Source: Campylobacter rectus
GTDB lineage: Bacteria; Campylobacterota; Campylobacteria; Campylobacterales; Campylobacteraceae
Assembly: GCF_004803795.1 (NCBI RefSeq)
Contig: NZ_CP012543.1
Location: forward strand, 1,302,001 to 1,366,000
Direction of reading: 5' to 3'
Length of the DNA stretch: 64,000 bases
Shown: positions 17,220-26,983 of the stretch, in pieces
How positions within the stretch are numbered: the stretch's first letter is position 1
Layout: every line of letters begins with the position of its first letter
Program-made: the position numbers and the translations under genes
The notes under the pieces: model-generated
What the model saw: only the letters and a program-made list of their open reading frames with translations
Databases searched by the model: none
What the model was told of the DNA's origin: nothing

Positions 17220-19436
17220 TTATAAAATTTGATTTTGCAAAATTTGATTAAACGTCGCGCTCGGCCTCATCGCCGCGCTCGCCTTTTTATCATCCGGCTT
17301 ATAGTATCCGCCGATATCGACCTTTCGTCCTTGCGCCGCATTTATTTGGGCCACTATCGCGCTCTCGTTTTGCGCGAGATTTTGGGCGACGAGTTTAAAT
17401 TTATCGCCCAGCTGCGTACCGCTAGCGGCAAGCTCGCTCGCCCAGTAAAGCGCGATATAAAAATGGCTCGTGCGCGTATCTAGCTGCCCGACCTCAAACC
17501 GCGGGACCTTGTTTTCTTTTAGATAGCGCTGGGCGGCCGCATTTAGCGCGTCAGCTAAAATTTGCGCCTCAGGGCTTTGCTTAAAGCTAGCTAACTGCTC
17601 GAGACTAGCGCCCAGAGCCAAAAACTCGCCCAGGCTATCCCAGCTTAGGTGATTTTGCTCCAGCAGCTGTTCGGCGAGCCTAGGTGCGCTGCCTCCCGCT
17701 CCCGTCTCAAAGATACTTCCGCCCTCCAGTAGGGGTACGATAGAAAGCATCTTGGCGCTGGTTTCAAGCTCCAAGATCGGGAAAAGATCGGTCAGATAGT
17801 CGCGCAGGACGTTGCCCGTGACGCTGATGCAGTCCTCGCCGCGCCTCATGATCTCAAGCGACTTTTTGCAAGCGACCGCGGGAGACAATATCTCTATATC
17901 AAGCCCGTCGGTATCCGCACTATCTAGCTGCGCTCTTACTTTTTTTAGGATTTCTCGGTCGTGAGCCCTGTTTTCATCCAGCCAAAATATCGCCTTTTGT
18001 CCCGTGATTTTCGCGCGTTTGAGCGCTAGCTCGACCCAGTTTCGCACGGCGACGTCTTTAGCCTGCGTCATCCTAAATATATCGCCTTTTTCTAACTCAA
18101 ATTTAAATAAAATTTCATCTTTTGCATTTAGCACGCGCGCCTCGCCCGCTTCGCTCATCACGAAGGTCTTATCGTGGCTGCCGTACTCCTCGGCCTTTTT
18201 AGCCATCAGTCCGACGTTTGAGACGCTGCCGATTTTAGCAGGATCTAGCGCGCCGTTTGCCTTGATATCCGCGATCGCTGCTTCATAAACCACGGCGTAG
18301 GTTTTATCGGGTATCACGGCTTTGGTTTCCCTGGCTATGCCCTCTTTGTCCCACATTTTGCCGCCGTTTTTCATCATCGCGGGCATCGAAGCATCGATGA
18401 TAACGTCGCTAGGCACGTGTAAATTTGTAACGCCTGCGGCAGAATTTACCATCGCTAAATTTGGCCTATTTGCGTAAATTTCCTCAAATTTGGCTTTGAT
18501 TTTTTCCTGCGTAGCTTGAGGTAAATTTAAAATCCGCGCAAAAATGTCTTTTAGCCCGTTGTTTTCGCTTACGTTTACGCTTTTTAGCTCGCCTGCGAAC
18601 TCCTCAAAAACTTCCGAGAAAAAAATCTTCACGAAATGCCCGAAAATCACGGGATCGCTCACCTTCATCATCGAGGCTTTTAAGTGCACGCTAAAGAGCA
18701 AATTTTTAGCTTTCGCGTCCGCAATTTGCTCATTTATAAAGGTGTCTAGCTTACTAGCGCTCATAAAACTAGCGTCGATTATATCGCCTTTTTCTACCGC
18801 TAAATTTTCTTTTAGCACGCGTTTTTCGCCGCTTTTTGAGATAAATTCGACGCGTAAATTTTCATCCGTTTCAAAGCTAATCGAACGCTCGGAGGAGTAA
18901 AAATCTCCGCCTTTCATATAGGCGACTTCGGTTTTGCTATCTTTTTCAAAAGGGGTGATTTTATATGGGTTTTCGCGGGCGTAGCGTTTTACCGCACCGA
19001 CGCATCTGCGGTCGGAGTTACCCTCGCGCAGCACCGGATTTACAGCGCTTCCTAGCACTTTGGCGTATCTGGCGGCCGCGTCTTTTTCCTCCGGCGTTTT
19101 TGGATCTGAGGGGTACGGGGGTAGATCGTAGCCCTTAGCGCGAAGCTCGGCGATGGCAGCGTTTAGCTGAGGCAAGCTTGCAGAGATATTTGGTAGTTTG
19201 ATTATATTCGCGCGCTTTTCTTGCGTCAAATTTCGCAGCATCTCAAGGTCGTCGTTCACTCGCAGATCAGGCGGCAGCTTGTCGTTAAAAGCGGCGATGA
19301 TCCGCGCGGCTAGCCCAATGTCGGCCTGGGCTATCTCTATACCGCCCGCGCGCAAAAACGCCTGCAAGATCGGAAACAACGAGTAGCTAGCAAACAGCGG
19401 GGATTCGTCGGTTCTAGTATAGACGATGTCGCTCAT
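17220..19436 (-). CDS. icd: isocitrate dehydrogenase, monomeric NADP type
   Basis: Oxidises isocitrate to 2-oxoglutarate with NADP. The 738-residue length and sequence (YTRTDESPLFASYSL at the N terminus, DLRVNDDLEMLRNLTQEKRANIIKLPNISAS, HLKASMMKVSDPVIFGH, LDTRTSHFYIALYW) are diagnostic of the large monomeric IDH used by Campylobacter, unrelated in size to the dimeric 45-kDa enzyme. GGAGGAAAG precedes the ATG. It feeds 2-oxoglutarate to the OOR encoded downstream. Confidence 0.96.
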   Translation of the reverse strand: MSDIVYTRTDESPLFASYSLFPILQAFLRAGGIEIAQADIGLAARIIAAFNDKLPPDLRVNDDLEMLRNLTQEKRANIIKLPNISASLPQLNAAIAELRAKGYDLPPYPSDPKTPEEKDAAARYAKVLGSAVNPVLREGNSDRRCVGAVKRYARENPYKITPFEKDSKTEVAYMKGGDFYSSERSISFETDENLRVEFISKSGEKRVLKENLAVEKGDIIDASFMSASKLDTFINEQIADAKAKNLLFSVHLKASMMKVSDPVIFGHFVKIFFSEVFEEFAGELKSVNVSENNGLKDIFARILNLPQATQEKIKAKFEEIYANRPNLAMVNSAAGVTNLHVPSDVIIDASMPAMMKNGGKMWDKEGIARETKAVIPDKTYAVVYEAAIADIKANGALDPAKIGSVSNVGLMAKKAEEYGSHDKTFVMSEAGEARVLNAKDEILFKFELEKGDIFRMTQAKDVAVRNWVELALKRAKITGQKAIFWLDENRAHDREILKKVRAQLDSADTDGLDIEILSPAVACKKSLEIMRRGEDCISVTGNVLRDYLTDLFPILELETSAKMLSIVPLLEGGSIFETGAGGSAPRLAEQLLEQNHLSWDSLGEFLALGASLEQLASFKQSPEAQILADALNAAAQRYLKENKVPRFEVGQLDTRTSHFYIALYWASELAASGTQLGDKFKLVAQNLAQNESAIVAQINAAQGRKVDIGGYYKPDDKKASAAMRPSATFNQILQNQIL

Positions 19437-19500
19437 CTTTCCTCCTAGTTAAATTTCGCAAAATCTTATCCAAATTTATATTAAAACGCCTTTTGGCTCG

Positions 19501-20433
19501 TTATTTTTGAGAGTTTATCGCGCCCACGTGCTCCTCGTACGTCGCGCTAAATTTATGCTTGCCCGTCTTTTTATCTCGCACAAAGTACAAAAACTCGCTC
19601 TGCGCAGGTCTTATCGCCGCACGTATCGCCGCTAGACCCACGGTGCAGACTGGGCTTGGCGGCAGACCTTCGTTTAGATAGGTGTTAAATTTGCTTTTAT
19701 CGCTTCGTATGCGCTCGGCCGTAACCGTCTCGTGCGAGTGGAGCCCGTAGTTTAGCGTGCCGTCCATTTGCAGCTTCATGCCTTTTTTTAGGCGGTTTTG
19801 GATGACGGATGCGACGAGGGGCATCTCATCCTCGTTCGCAGCCTCTTTTTGTACGACCGAGGCCGTCACGAGATACTCGCTCCAGCGCTTTTCGTCGTAG
19901 TTACCGAGTAGCTCAGTCGCCGTTTTTTCATGGGATTTTTTAGATAAATTTACCAGATGCGCCGCTAGCTGCTCTTCGTTTATGCCAAGCGGTACTTTGT
20001 AGGTTTCGGGTACCAAAAAGCCGTCCTCTAGCGGAGCAAATTTGGAGTAAAATTCATTTAGCTTGGCCTCGCTCAAATTTAGCTTTTTTGCGACCTCTTG
20101 CAAAAATACGGCCGTCGTTTCGCCCGGAATCAGCGTTATCTGCGTTAGAGCAGCCTTTGCGGTCGTGAGTTTATATAAAAAATCAAGCTTGCTAAGCTTT
20201 GCCGCACCCAGGTCTATCCAGCCTGCTTGCACGTGCCCCATAACGCGCAAGATCACGGCATCTATTTTATTCGCGTCCGTATTTTTTTCGCTTAGATATG
20301 ATATAATCCCAAGCGTGCTGCCCTGAGGCACGAAAATGACCTCGCTCACGCTCACCGGGCAGCTAAGATAAACAAGAAAGCTCAGAAAAAATATGAAAAT
20401 CATCTCGCTGATAATGAAGAAAATTTGGCGCAT
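19501..20433 (-). CDS. mltG: endolytic murein transglycosylase MltG
   Basis: An inner-membrane enzyme that cleaves nascent glycan strands and sets their length. One N-terminal membrane helix (IFFIISEMIFIFFLSFLVYL) is followed by a LysM-like part and the YceG catalytic region: EDGFLVPETY, ASVVQKEAANEDEMPLVASVIQNRL with the catalytic Glu, then MDGTLNYGL and GLPPSPVCTVGLAAIRAA. I start at ATG 20433 (GGATCAAA upstream), giving 310 residues; the frame is open further upstream but only shadows the divergent gene. Its 5' end overlaps that of the AsmA-like gene by 41 bases. Confidence 0.9.
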   Translation of the reverse strand: MRQIFFIISEMIFIFFLSFLVYLSCPVSVSEVIFVPQGSTLGIISYLSEKNTDANKIDAVILRVMGHVQAGWIDLGAAKLSKLDFLYKLTTAKAALTQITLIPGETTAVFLQEVAKKLNLSEAKLNEFYSKFAPLEDGFLVPETYKVPLGINEEQLAAHLVNLSKKSHEKTATELLGNYDEKRWSEYLVTASVVQKEAANEDEMPLVASVIQNRLKKGMKLQMDGTLNYGLHSHETVTAERIRSDKSKFNTYLNEGLPPSPVCTVGLAAIRAAIRPAQSEFLYFVRDKKTGKHKFSATYEEHVGAINSQK

Positions 20434-22942
20434 TTTGATCCCCGCGGTTTTGATATTCGTCATATTTATAGCCGTCCTAAAGCACGGCGTCAAGATAGAA
20501 AATATCGACGCGGGCGACTTTAAAATAGAGCAATTATATATAAAACTCGATAAAAAATTAATTTTACGCGCGCAAAATATAGAGATACCTAAACAAAGCG
20601 CCAAGGATAGCTCCGAGGCCGCGCTGCTAGATCTTTCCAAAAACATCGTCTGGATCGATAGGCTGTTTGACGAAATTTTACTCGAGCGCGTCAAATTTTT
20701 AAACAGCGAGTCGATGCTTTTTTATAAAGACGACGTTTTTTATCTGGATAGCCCGTTTTTAGCGGTTAGCTCAAATTTTAAAGACACCGACGACGGCGTA
20801 ACGGCGAACGTTTATTGGCTCGAGTTTAAGGACTTTAACGTCTCTTTAAGCGGCGTTAGCAAGGCTGATTTGAGGCGTCAAATTTACGATTTTAACGGCA
20901 CGTTTTCAAGCCACGAGCTAAACGGAAACGCTACCGTAAATCTCAAAAAAGGCGAGCTAAAATACGAGCTAAGCGACATAAACGCGACCAGCCTAAGGGG
21001 CTTTATGGACGAGCTGGGCGCAAAAACGGGGCTGGATAAAGAGATAAAAAGCTGGATCTACGGCTATATCACGGCGGATAACTACTTCGTAAAATCGCTT
21101 CGGGGTAAATTTAACCTAGGCTCGCAGGAGCCATATCTAAACGAGCTTAGCGCGCAGGGTTTTTCTAAGAACGTAAAAGTTAAATTTCACGAAAAGCTAC
21201 CCGCCGCGACCGCCGAAGCAGTCGATGTCGAGCTAAAAAAGGGCTCGCTATTTTTCACGCTAAAAAACCCGAAATGGCAGGGCAAGAATCTAAACGGAAC
21301 AAATCTTGAAATCTATAAAATTTTCGAGGAAAAAGGCGCGGGGCTCACGCTAAATCTGCAAACCTCGGCCATCTACGACAAAAGCATAAACTCCATACTA
21401 AAAGCCTACGACATCGAGGTTCCGATAAAGCAGCTAAGCGGTAAAACGGACGGCAAACTCGCGCTTGATATCAAATTTGATCCGCTTGACGTGACCGCAA
21501 AAGGCAAATTTAAGATTAACGGCGGGCAGACTCTGATCGCGGGGGCGAAATTTAACGTAGGAACCGCCGATGTGGAGCTGGCGAGTAAAAAGCTAAAAAT
21601 AAGCGCGAAAAATACGGGGATGGATTTTTTTAGCGCGGATGCGGCGGTAAATCTTGATCTGGACAAGCTCGCAGGCGACATAAACGGCACGATAAATAAA
21701 CTAAATTTGACCTTCGGCAAAAACGAAATTTTAAAGTTGGGCACGGTGCCGTTTGCGGCTAAGCTTGATTTTAGCGGCAAGGATACGAAACTAGACATCG
21801 CTTCGCCCGCCGCGCTGGGTTTAAAATTCGGCGCGCAAAACGAGATAAATTTGCCGGGTGTAAAGAGCCTACTGCCCTACTCGCCGCTGCTAAAAAGCCT
21901 ACAAATCTCTGAAGGCGGCGTAAATATAAAAACCAAAGATTTTGAAAATCTTAGCATCGAAGCTAACGACGTTAAATTTGAAACTCCGCTGTTTAAAAAA
22001 GACGGCTCGCCATATGGTGCCGATAGCTTTGTGATCGACGTAAACGCCAAGGGCGCAACCGGCAAGAGCAAAAGCGGCGAGTTAAATTTCAAAATCTCGG
22101 GCGGCAAAACGGAGCTTTTTATAAACGAGCTTGATCTGGCGCTTAACGGCGACGAAAATCTAACCGACAGGGAAAATGACATCGAGTTTGAGGCCAAGGA
22201 CTCAAAGCTGATTTTAAAAGATTTTAACGCGACTCTGGACCTGCTAGCTTATAGCGGCCAGAGCACGGGCGGGACGGTGAGATTTGACGCCAAGCCCGCT
22301 CGCGGCAACTTTTCGCTCATAAAATCGGACAAAAAATTTGAAATGTCGGCAAACGACATCAGAGGCGAGTTTATCAACTCGATTTTTAACATCAAAAGCT
22401 TTGAGGGCGGCAGCTTTAAAATGCGCGTTTTAGGCGGCAGCACCGATGATTTTAAGGGCGAAGTAAGGCTGATCGGCGCCACGTTAAAAGACTACACGTT
22501 TTACAATCAGCTTCTCACGTTTTTAAACTCCGTGCCCTCCCTGCTCGTGTTTAAGACGCCTGACTTCGGCGCGGACGGCTATCCGGTGAAATTCGGCAAA
22601 ATTTTGTTTGAGAAAAAGGGAGAAATTTTAAAATTCCTAGCCATCGAGCTAGAGAGCTCAAGCGCGGATATCGGCGGCCACGGCACGATAAATCTCGCAA
22701 CCAAAGAGATCGACGTGGATCTGGAGCTAAAACTGCTAAAGGACGCCAGCTCCATCATCGGCAAGATCCCGCTCGTAAATCAGATCGTGCTGGGCAAAGA
22801 CCGCACTCTCTCGACCGTCATCAAAGTGCGCGGAACGCTGCAAAAGCCGCAGTACTCGACGCAAATCCTAAAAGACGCGCTGCTCTCGCCGTTTAAGATA
22901 ATCAGAAACGTGCTCGAAGCGCCGTTTTTGATATTTGAGTAA
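20393..22942 (+). CDS. AsmA/YhdP-like large periplasmic protein
   Basis: An 849-residue protein with one N-terminal membrane anchor (residues about 11-27) and a long beta-rich periplasmic part. The N-terminal domain resembles DUF3971, and the C-terminal region (GHGTINLATKEIDVDLELKLLKDASSIIGKIPLVNQIVLGKD... RGTLQKPQYS) is typical of AsmA-like C-terminal domains. Such proteins are thought to bridge inner and outer membranes for phospholipid transport. An alternative start is ATG 20414 (MKKIWRIL); neither candidate has a strong ribosome-binding site. Confidence 0.85.
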   Translation: MKIISLIMKKIWRILIPAVLIFVIFIAVLKHGVKIENIDAGDFKIEQLYIKLDKKLILRAQNIEIPKQSAKDSSEAALLDLSKNIVWIDRLFDEILLERVKFLNSESMLFYKDDVFYLDSPFLAVSSNFKDTDDGVTANVYWLEFKDFNVSLSGVSKADLRRQIYDFNGTFSSHELNGNATVNLKKGELKYELSDINATSLRGFMDELGAKTGLDKEIKSWIYGYITADNYFVKSLRGKFNLGSQEPYLNELSAQGFSKNVKVKFHEKLPAATAEAVDVELKKGSLFFTLKNPKWQGKNLNGTNLEIYKIFEEKGAGLTLNLQTSAIYDKSINSILKAYDIEVPIKQLSGKTDGKLALDIKFDPLDVTAKGKFKINGGQTLIAGAKFNVGTADVELASKKLKISAKNTGMDFFSADAAVNLDLDKLAGDINGTINKLNLTFGKNEILKLGTVPFAAKLDFSGKDTKLDIASPAALGLKFGAQNEINLPGVKSLLPYSPLLKSLQISEGGVNIKTKDFENLSIEANDVKFETPLFKKDGSPYGADSFVIDVNAKGATGKSKSGELNFKISGGKTELFINELDLALNGDENLTDRENDIEFEAKDSKLILKDFNATLDLLAYSGQSTGGTVRFDAKPARGNFSLIKSDKKFEMSANDIRGEFINSIFNIKSFEGGSFKMRVLGGSTDDFKGEVRLIGATLKDYTFYNQLLTFLNSVPSLLVFKTPDFGADGYPVKFGKILFEKKGEILKFLAIELESSSADIGGHGTINLATKEIDVDLELKLLKDASSIIGKIPLVNQIVLGKDRTLSTVIKVRGTLQKPQYSTQILKDALLSPFKIIRNVLEAPFLIFE

Positions 22943-22944
22943 AT

Positions 22945-23223
22945 TTAACGAGCCGCAAGCGTCTGCGCAGCTAGTCTGCGGGTTAAATTTTTAGAGGCGA
23001 AACCGCCCTCCTCGTCGTTTGCGATTTTGGATTTTACGGCGGCGTTTTTGGCGTCAAATTTATCGCCGTTATATTTGCCTGCCGCGCGTCCGCCGTGATC
23101 GTTAGCATGCGAGCGGGTCGCGCCGTCCGCGTAAGTATGGGCGTGATCGTGAGCATTTGGCGAGCATACGTAATCTTCACATACTTGTTTCTTCTTGGCG
23201 ATTTTTTGGGAATAATCAAACTC
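22945..23223 (-). pseudogene. His-rich coding remnant without a start codon
   Basis: A frame of about 92 codons is open between stops at 23224-23226 and 22945-22947 but contains no usable start. It carries a histidine-rich hydrophilic run (NAHDHAHTYADGATRSHANDH), two cysteines (VCEDYVC) and a charged tail ending RRLAAQTLAAR. It may be the C terminus of a lost metal-binding or periplasmic gene, or chance. The remaining bases to 23412 are AAATTT-rich with the inverted repeat listed next. Confidence 0.25.
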
Positions 23224-23353
23224 TTAGATGTTAAAATCCCGCTTTAATTATTAGATTTTCAAGCTCTGGGCGGCACGTCGGATTATATTTGATCGCAAAT
23301 TTAGGTCGCGTCAATTTGACTCAAATTTGAGCCGAATTAAATTTGACGACTCA

Positions 23354-23393
23354 GGCTAAATTTGAGCCCAAATCAAGATCGTCAAATTTAGCC
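23354..23393. repeat. 12-bp inverted repeat built on TAAATTT, possible terminator
   Basis: GGCTAAATTTGA (23354-23365) and TCAAATTTAGCC (23382-23393) are perfect inverted arms 16 bases apart, 20 bases downstream of the stop of the minus-strand gene at 23413. There is no clear T-run, so the terminator role is tentative. Confidence 0.4.
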
Positions 23394-23412
23394 CCTTTGA
23401 CCGCCGATAAAT

Positions 23413-23940
23413 TTAACGCCCGCCGGACTCGCCCGCATTTGGCTTTTCTATCACGATATCTTTGATGCGAGCTTTGCCGTTATCCATCACGCTGATGACG
23501 GCCGTGGCGTTAAACTCCATCATATCTCGCTCCATTTGCCGCGCCTTTTTTGGCGGCATAAAAAAGGCTTCGATACCGAATTTCGCGGTATTGTAATCAA
23601 CCCTACCCGCTAAAAACGTCCCGCCGTTAGGCCGCTCAAAGCTATATCTGTCAAATTTATACTTGCCGTCTTTATCTTGCTTTAAAACGGCGTAAATTTC
23701 AGTGCCGTGCAGCTGCCGTCTTTTGCTTAAATTTAAGCCCCGTTTATCCAACTCGTAAATGCCGGCAAAGCCGTAGCTAAGGCGCACGTAGTCGCCACGA
23801 AACATATCGCGCGGATCGTAAACCGTAGTTCGTATCAAGATATCTTTACCAAAATATATCGGCGCATACGCATACGCAAGCATCGCTATCACGGCCAAAA
23901 TTTGAAATACCGCCGCGGTAAAAATCAGCTTTAGTTTCAT
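23413..23940 (-). CDS. GDYXXLXY-family membrane-anchored protein
   Basis: A 175-residue protein with one N-terminal helix (LIFTAAVFQILAVIAMLAYAYAP), then the name-giving motif GDYVRLSY at residues 49-56 within a basic domain (YDPRDMFRGDY). Family members usually sit downstream of DUF2157 or DUF4401 membrane proteins, as here, where the start overlaps the upstream stop (ATGA). The molecular function is unknown; the pair is presumed to act together in the envelope. Confidence 0.88.
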   Translation of the reverse strand: MKLKLIFTAAVFQILAVIAMLAYAYAPIYFGKDILIRTTVYDPRDMFRGDYVRLSYGFAGIYELDKRGLNLSKRRQLHGTEIYAVLKQDKDGKYKFDRYSFERPNGGTFLAGRVDYNTAKFGIEAFFMPPKKARQMERDMMEFNATAVISVMDNGKARIKDIVIEKPNAGESGGR

Positions 23941-25220
23941 CTTGCGCTCCTTTTTTTAGAGATCTTAGACACGCCGAGCACCACCAGCGCAAATACCAAA
24001 AATAGCGCGCTAGCACTGACGTAATCGCCCACTAGATCCACATATCGCACGAACGCCACCCAAAAGATAAGCGCTATGCCGAATTTCATATTATTTTGCT
24101 TGATAAGAGCGACCGCGACGCAAACGCCGATGAGCGAAAACACGCCCTCCTCGTAGCCCGCAAACGCGTCTAAGATAAACGGCAGCGCAACCAAAAGCGC
24201 TCCGACTATTGCGGCGGCGTACTTTTTAAAGTAAAACGCAAGTCCCAAAGAGGCCGCGCAAAAAGCCATAAACAACGCTCCAAACACGCTTTTTAAAAAT
24301 GTAACGCCGTTTAAAACATTTTCGTAGTTCTGGGCGCCATAAGGCCACGGACGCGAAAAATGCAAGTCCTCGTAAAGCGACATATCAAAGCACAAGATAC
24401 CCGCGCCGCAGACGATGCCGACGGTTTTGAGATAAAAAGCGAGTTCAAATTTACCCGCCCTCTCAAATAAAAACGAAGCGCAAACCGCGAGCAAGCAGTA
24501 GCTAAGAGCAAAAAAATGAACGCCGTAGAACGCGTCGTCCACGCGCAAATCAGCTAGAAAATACCTCTCGTAAAGCACGAAAGAGACGATATAAGCAAAC
24601 ACGCTCGCAAAAAGCGCGCCCGTCAGCAGCCGCGAATCGTCGCGCCAAAGCACCGCCGCGCAGGCCACTATAAATAACAAAAATCCGTGCGAAACGCCGC
24701 TAAACTCAAACTCCATCAAAAACCAAACAAGCCCCAAAACAAGAGCCTGTAGCGTGATGATGGATTTACGCGTCGCAAGCCCAAGCGCCAAAGCTCCCAC
24801 CGCCCACAGCAGCACGCCGCTTGGCATATGCTCGCCTAGATGGTAAATTTGCGCGACTAAAACGATCGCCGCGCCGTAGCAAAAGTTACCCAGAAAAAAC
24901 AGCGTCGTAGCCTGCGTCTCTTTGCCGTTTTTCTGCGCCAAAACTCCGCTAAAATTTACCGCCGCCAGTATGCCAAGCACGATGATTAGCCTCACGGCGC
25001 GCGGCAGCTCCTCCCAGTTTGCGCCGACCAAAGTAAATAGAGAAAGCGCCAAAAACAGATACGCTACGAGCTTTAGTATAAAGCTTCGCCGCTCGTTTGC
25101 GCCCGATAAATCTATATCGTATCTAGCCGCTATCTTGCGTGCCGCCTCGTCGCTTATCAGCCCTTCTTCTCGCCACTTCGCAAGCTCGTCTGCGAGAAAA
25201 TTTTTATGAAATATCATCAT
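23937..25220 (-). CDS. DUF2157 polytopic membrane protein
   Basis: 427 residues. A soluble N-terminal stretch (LADELAKWREEGLISDEAARKIAARYDI) is the DUF2157 signature and is followed by 12 or more hydrophobic helices. It is translated just before its GDYXXLXY partner and lies four bases after the nhaA relic, so all three probably belonged to one operon. The start could be ATG 25220 or 25217; GGAG lies 10 bases upstream. Function unknown. Confidence 0.88.
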   Translation of the reverse strand: MMIFHKNFLADELAKWREEGLISDEAARKIAARYDIDLSGANERRSFILKLVAYLFLALSLFTLVGANWEELPRAVRLIIVLGILAAVNFSGVLAQKNGKETQATTLFFLGNFCYGAAIVLVAQIYHLGEHMPSGVLLWAVGALALGLATRKSIITLQALVLGLVWFLMEFEFSGVSHGFLLFIVACAAVLWRDDSRLLTGALFASVFAYIVSFVLYERYFLADLRVDDAFYGVHFFALSYCLLAVCASFLFERAGKFELAFYLKTVGIVCGAGILCFDMSLYEDLHFSRPWPYGAQNYENVLNGVTFLKSVFGALFMAFCAASLGLAFYFKKYAAAIVGALLVALPFILDAFAGYEEGVFSLIGVCVAVALIKQNNMKFGIALIFWVAFVRYVDLVGDYVSASALFLVFALVVLGVSKISKKRSAR

Positions 25221-25224
25221 TTTT

Positions 25225-26397
25225 CTACTCCACGCATTTCATTATCCTGTGTCGCCCGGCCCAGTAGAGCACCGCATAGCCCGTCACGCCCGAGATCAGC
25301 GACGCGATTAGCACCGCGAGCTTATCGGCGTACGCGAACTCGTAGGTGTCGTGATATGAGAGCGAATTTATAAAAAGACTCATCGTAAAGATGGTACCCG
25401 TAAGCAAGCAAAGGCCGTAAAACTGAGCCGGGTTGCAGTATTTCGGTAGCTTTGCTAGCTTAAATTTTATCGCAAGAAAGCAAAATCCAAACACCCCTAG
25501 CTGCTTGCCCGCAAACAGCCCCAGTATGACGCCTAGCGACACGGGGTGGAAAATCTGCTCCAGCCCGATGCCTTTTAGCGAGATGCCGGCATTTACGAAG
25601 GCAAACACCGGCAGCACGAAAAAGGCTACGTAGCCGTGCAGGTCGTGCTCGATCTGCTTTGGCATCGAGCCCTCGCTCTCTTTGCCTTAAGCGGTATGAA
25701 AAATGCCGCCACGACTCCCGTTAGCGTCGCATGCACGCCCGATTTTAGCACGCTCACCCAAAGAATAATGCCCAAAATCACGTAGCAGGCTTTTTTATTT
25801 ACACCGGCTAAATTTAAAGCCAAAAGCCCTAAAGTAGCCGCTGCAGCAACCATAAACGACATCGCCGAGAGGTGGCCGCTGTAAAATATCGCCATTATCA
25901 AAATTGCGCAAACGTCATCGATGATAGAGGGCGTCACGAGGAAAATTTTTAGACTCGCCGGCACTCTTTTGCCAAAATCATTATGATACCTAGAGCAAAC
26001 GCCGTGTCCGTCGCAGTCGGAATCGCCCAGCTTTTTAGCGCGAAAGCATCGGCGTGGTTAAACGCGTAAAAAACGAGCGCGGGCATGACGATGCCGCCGG
26101 CCGCACCCACGACAGGTAGCACGATCTGAGCGGGATTTCGCATCTCGCCCCCGCTATCTCGCGCTTTAGCTCAAGTCCTAAAAGAAAGAAAAAAACCGCT
26201 ATGAGCCCGTCGTTCACCCATAAAATAAGCGGCTTTTGCAGGCCGAATTCGCCGAAAACCACGCCCATATTTATGCGTAAAAAAGAGTTGTAAAATTCGC
26301 TCAAAAAGCCGTTTTGAAATATCATCGCAAAAATCGCGGCAAGTATGAGCAAGATGCCCGAACTCGCCTCGTTTTGGACGAAATTTTTAAAAAATAT
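25225..26397 (-). pseudogene. nhaA: Na+/H+ antiporter NhaA, interrupted by three frameshifts
   Basis: Reading through three shifts restores a complete Nha[78 protein letters not shown] (with the essential Asp pair) and a C-terminal half from [15 protein letters not shown]. Each break is one missing base in a homopolymer: C5 at 26148-26152, T4 at 25967-25970 and T3 at 25681-25683 (plus-strand view). The 5' end is uncertain; the frame reads back to about 26397 with no ATG. The substitution pattern otherwise looks functional, so either the gene died very recently or these are base-calling errors. Confidence 0.85.
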
Positions 26398-26533
26398 GTT
26401 TCAAATTTTAGCCTTGAGTAAAATAACAATTTTAAGAGATTTTATCATTAAAGGCCTAAATACCTTATAAAACGAAACGAAATTTTACAGGCAAATTTGA
26501 TAAAATTTATCAGTTTTACTCGCGTTTTAAGGA

Positions 26534-26947
26534 TTACGAGCGCGGGACGGCGGCTTTAGTGAGCTTTGAAAATTTCACGCCTTTTAGTCCGCCTATTTTT
26601 TCTGAAAATTTCTCGATGATTCCGGCTTTTCCGCGCAGTATCAGAGTCTCTAGGCAATTGTTGTGATCTATGTGGATGTGGGTCGTGCAAACGATATTTA
26701 AGTTTGCCTTATGTTCGATGTCTATCATTTTTACGACGAGATCGTTTTGGTGATGCAGATAGACAAGTGTCAAAACGCCGATGAGTTCCTCCTCCGCGTC
26801 CTTCCAGCTGTCATTTACGATTTTTTCCCTAATCAGATCGCGAGTAAATTCGCTTCTTGAAGCATAGCCTTGAGCGCTTATCTTGCTGTCAAGTTCGTCT
26901 AACAACTGTTTTGGCAACGATACGCTAAATCTTATGATGTTTTCCAC
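26534..26947 (-). CDS. nikR: nickel-responsive transcriptional regulator NikR
   Basis: A 137-residue ribbon-helix-helix repressor ([22 protein letters not shown]) joined to an ACT-like nickel-binding domain. The nickel ligands are in place: His79, His90, His92 and Cys98 in [10 protein letters not shown], by alignment with E. coli NikR H76/H87/H89/C95. It is intact, yet it lies 36 bases downstream of a destroyed hypF on the same strand. It probably once regulated, or was co-transcribed with, nickel-hydrogenase genes. Remaining targets would be nickel transporters or other nickel enzymes elsewhere. Confidence 0.93.
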   Translation of the reverse strand: MENIIRFSVSLPKQLLDELDSKISAQGYASRSEFTRDLIREKIVNDSWKDAEEELIGVLTLVYLHHQNDLVVKMIDIEHKANLNIVCTTHIHIDHNNCLETLILRGKAGIIEKFSEKIGGLKGVKFSKLTKAAVPRS

Positions 26948-26983
26948 TATCGTCTCCTTAAAGAAATTATTACCTATTATACA

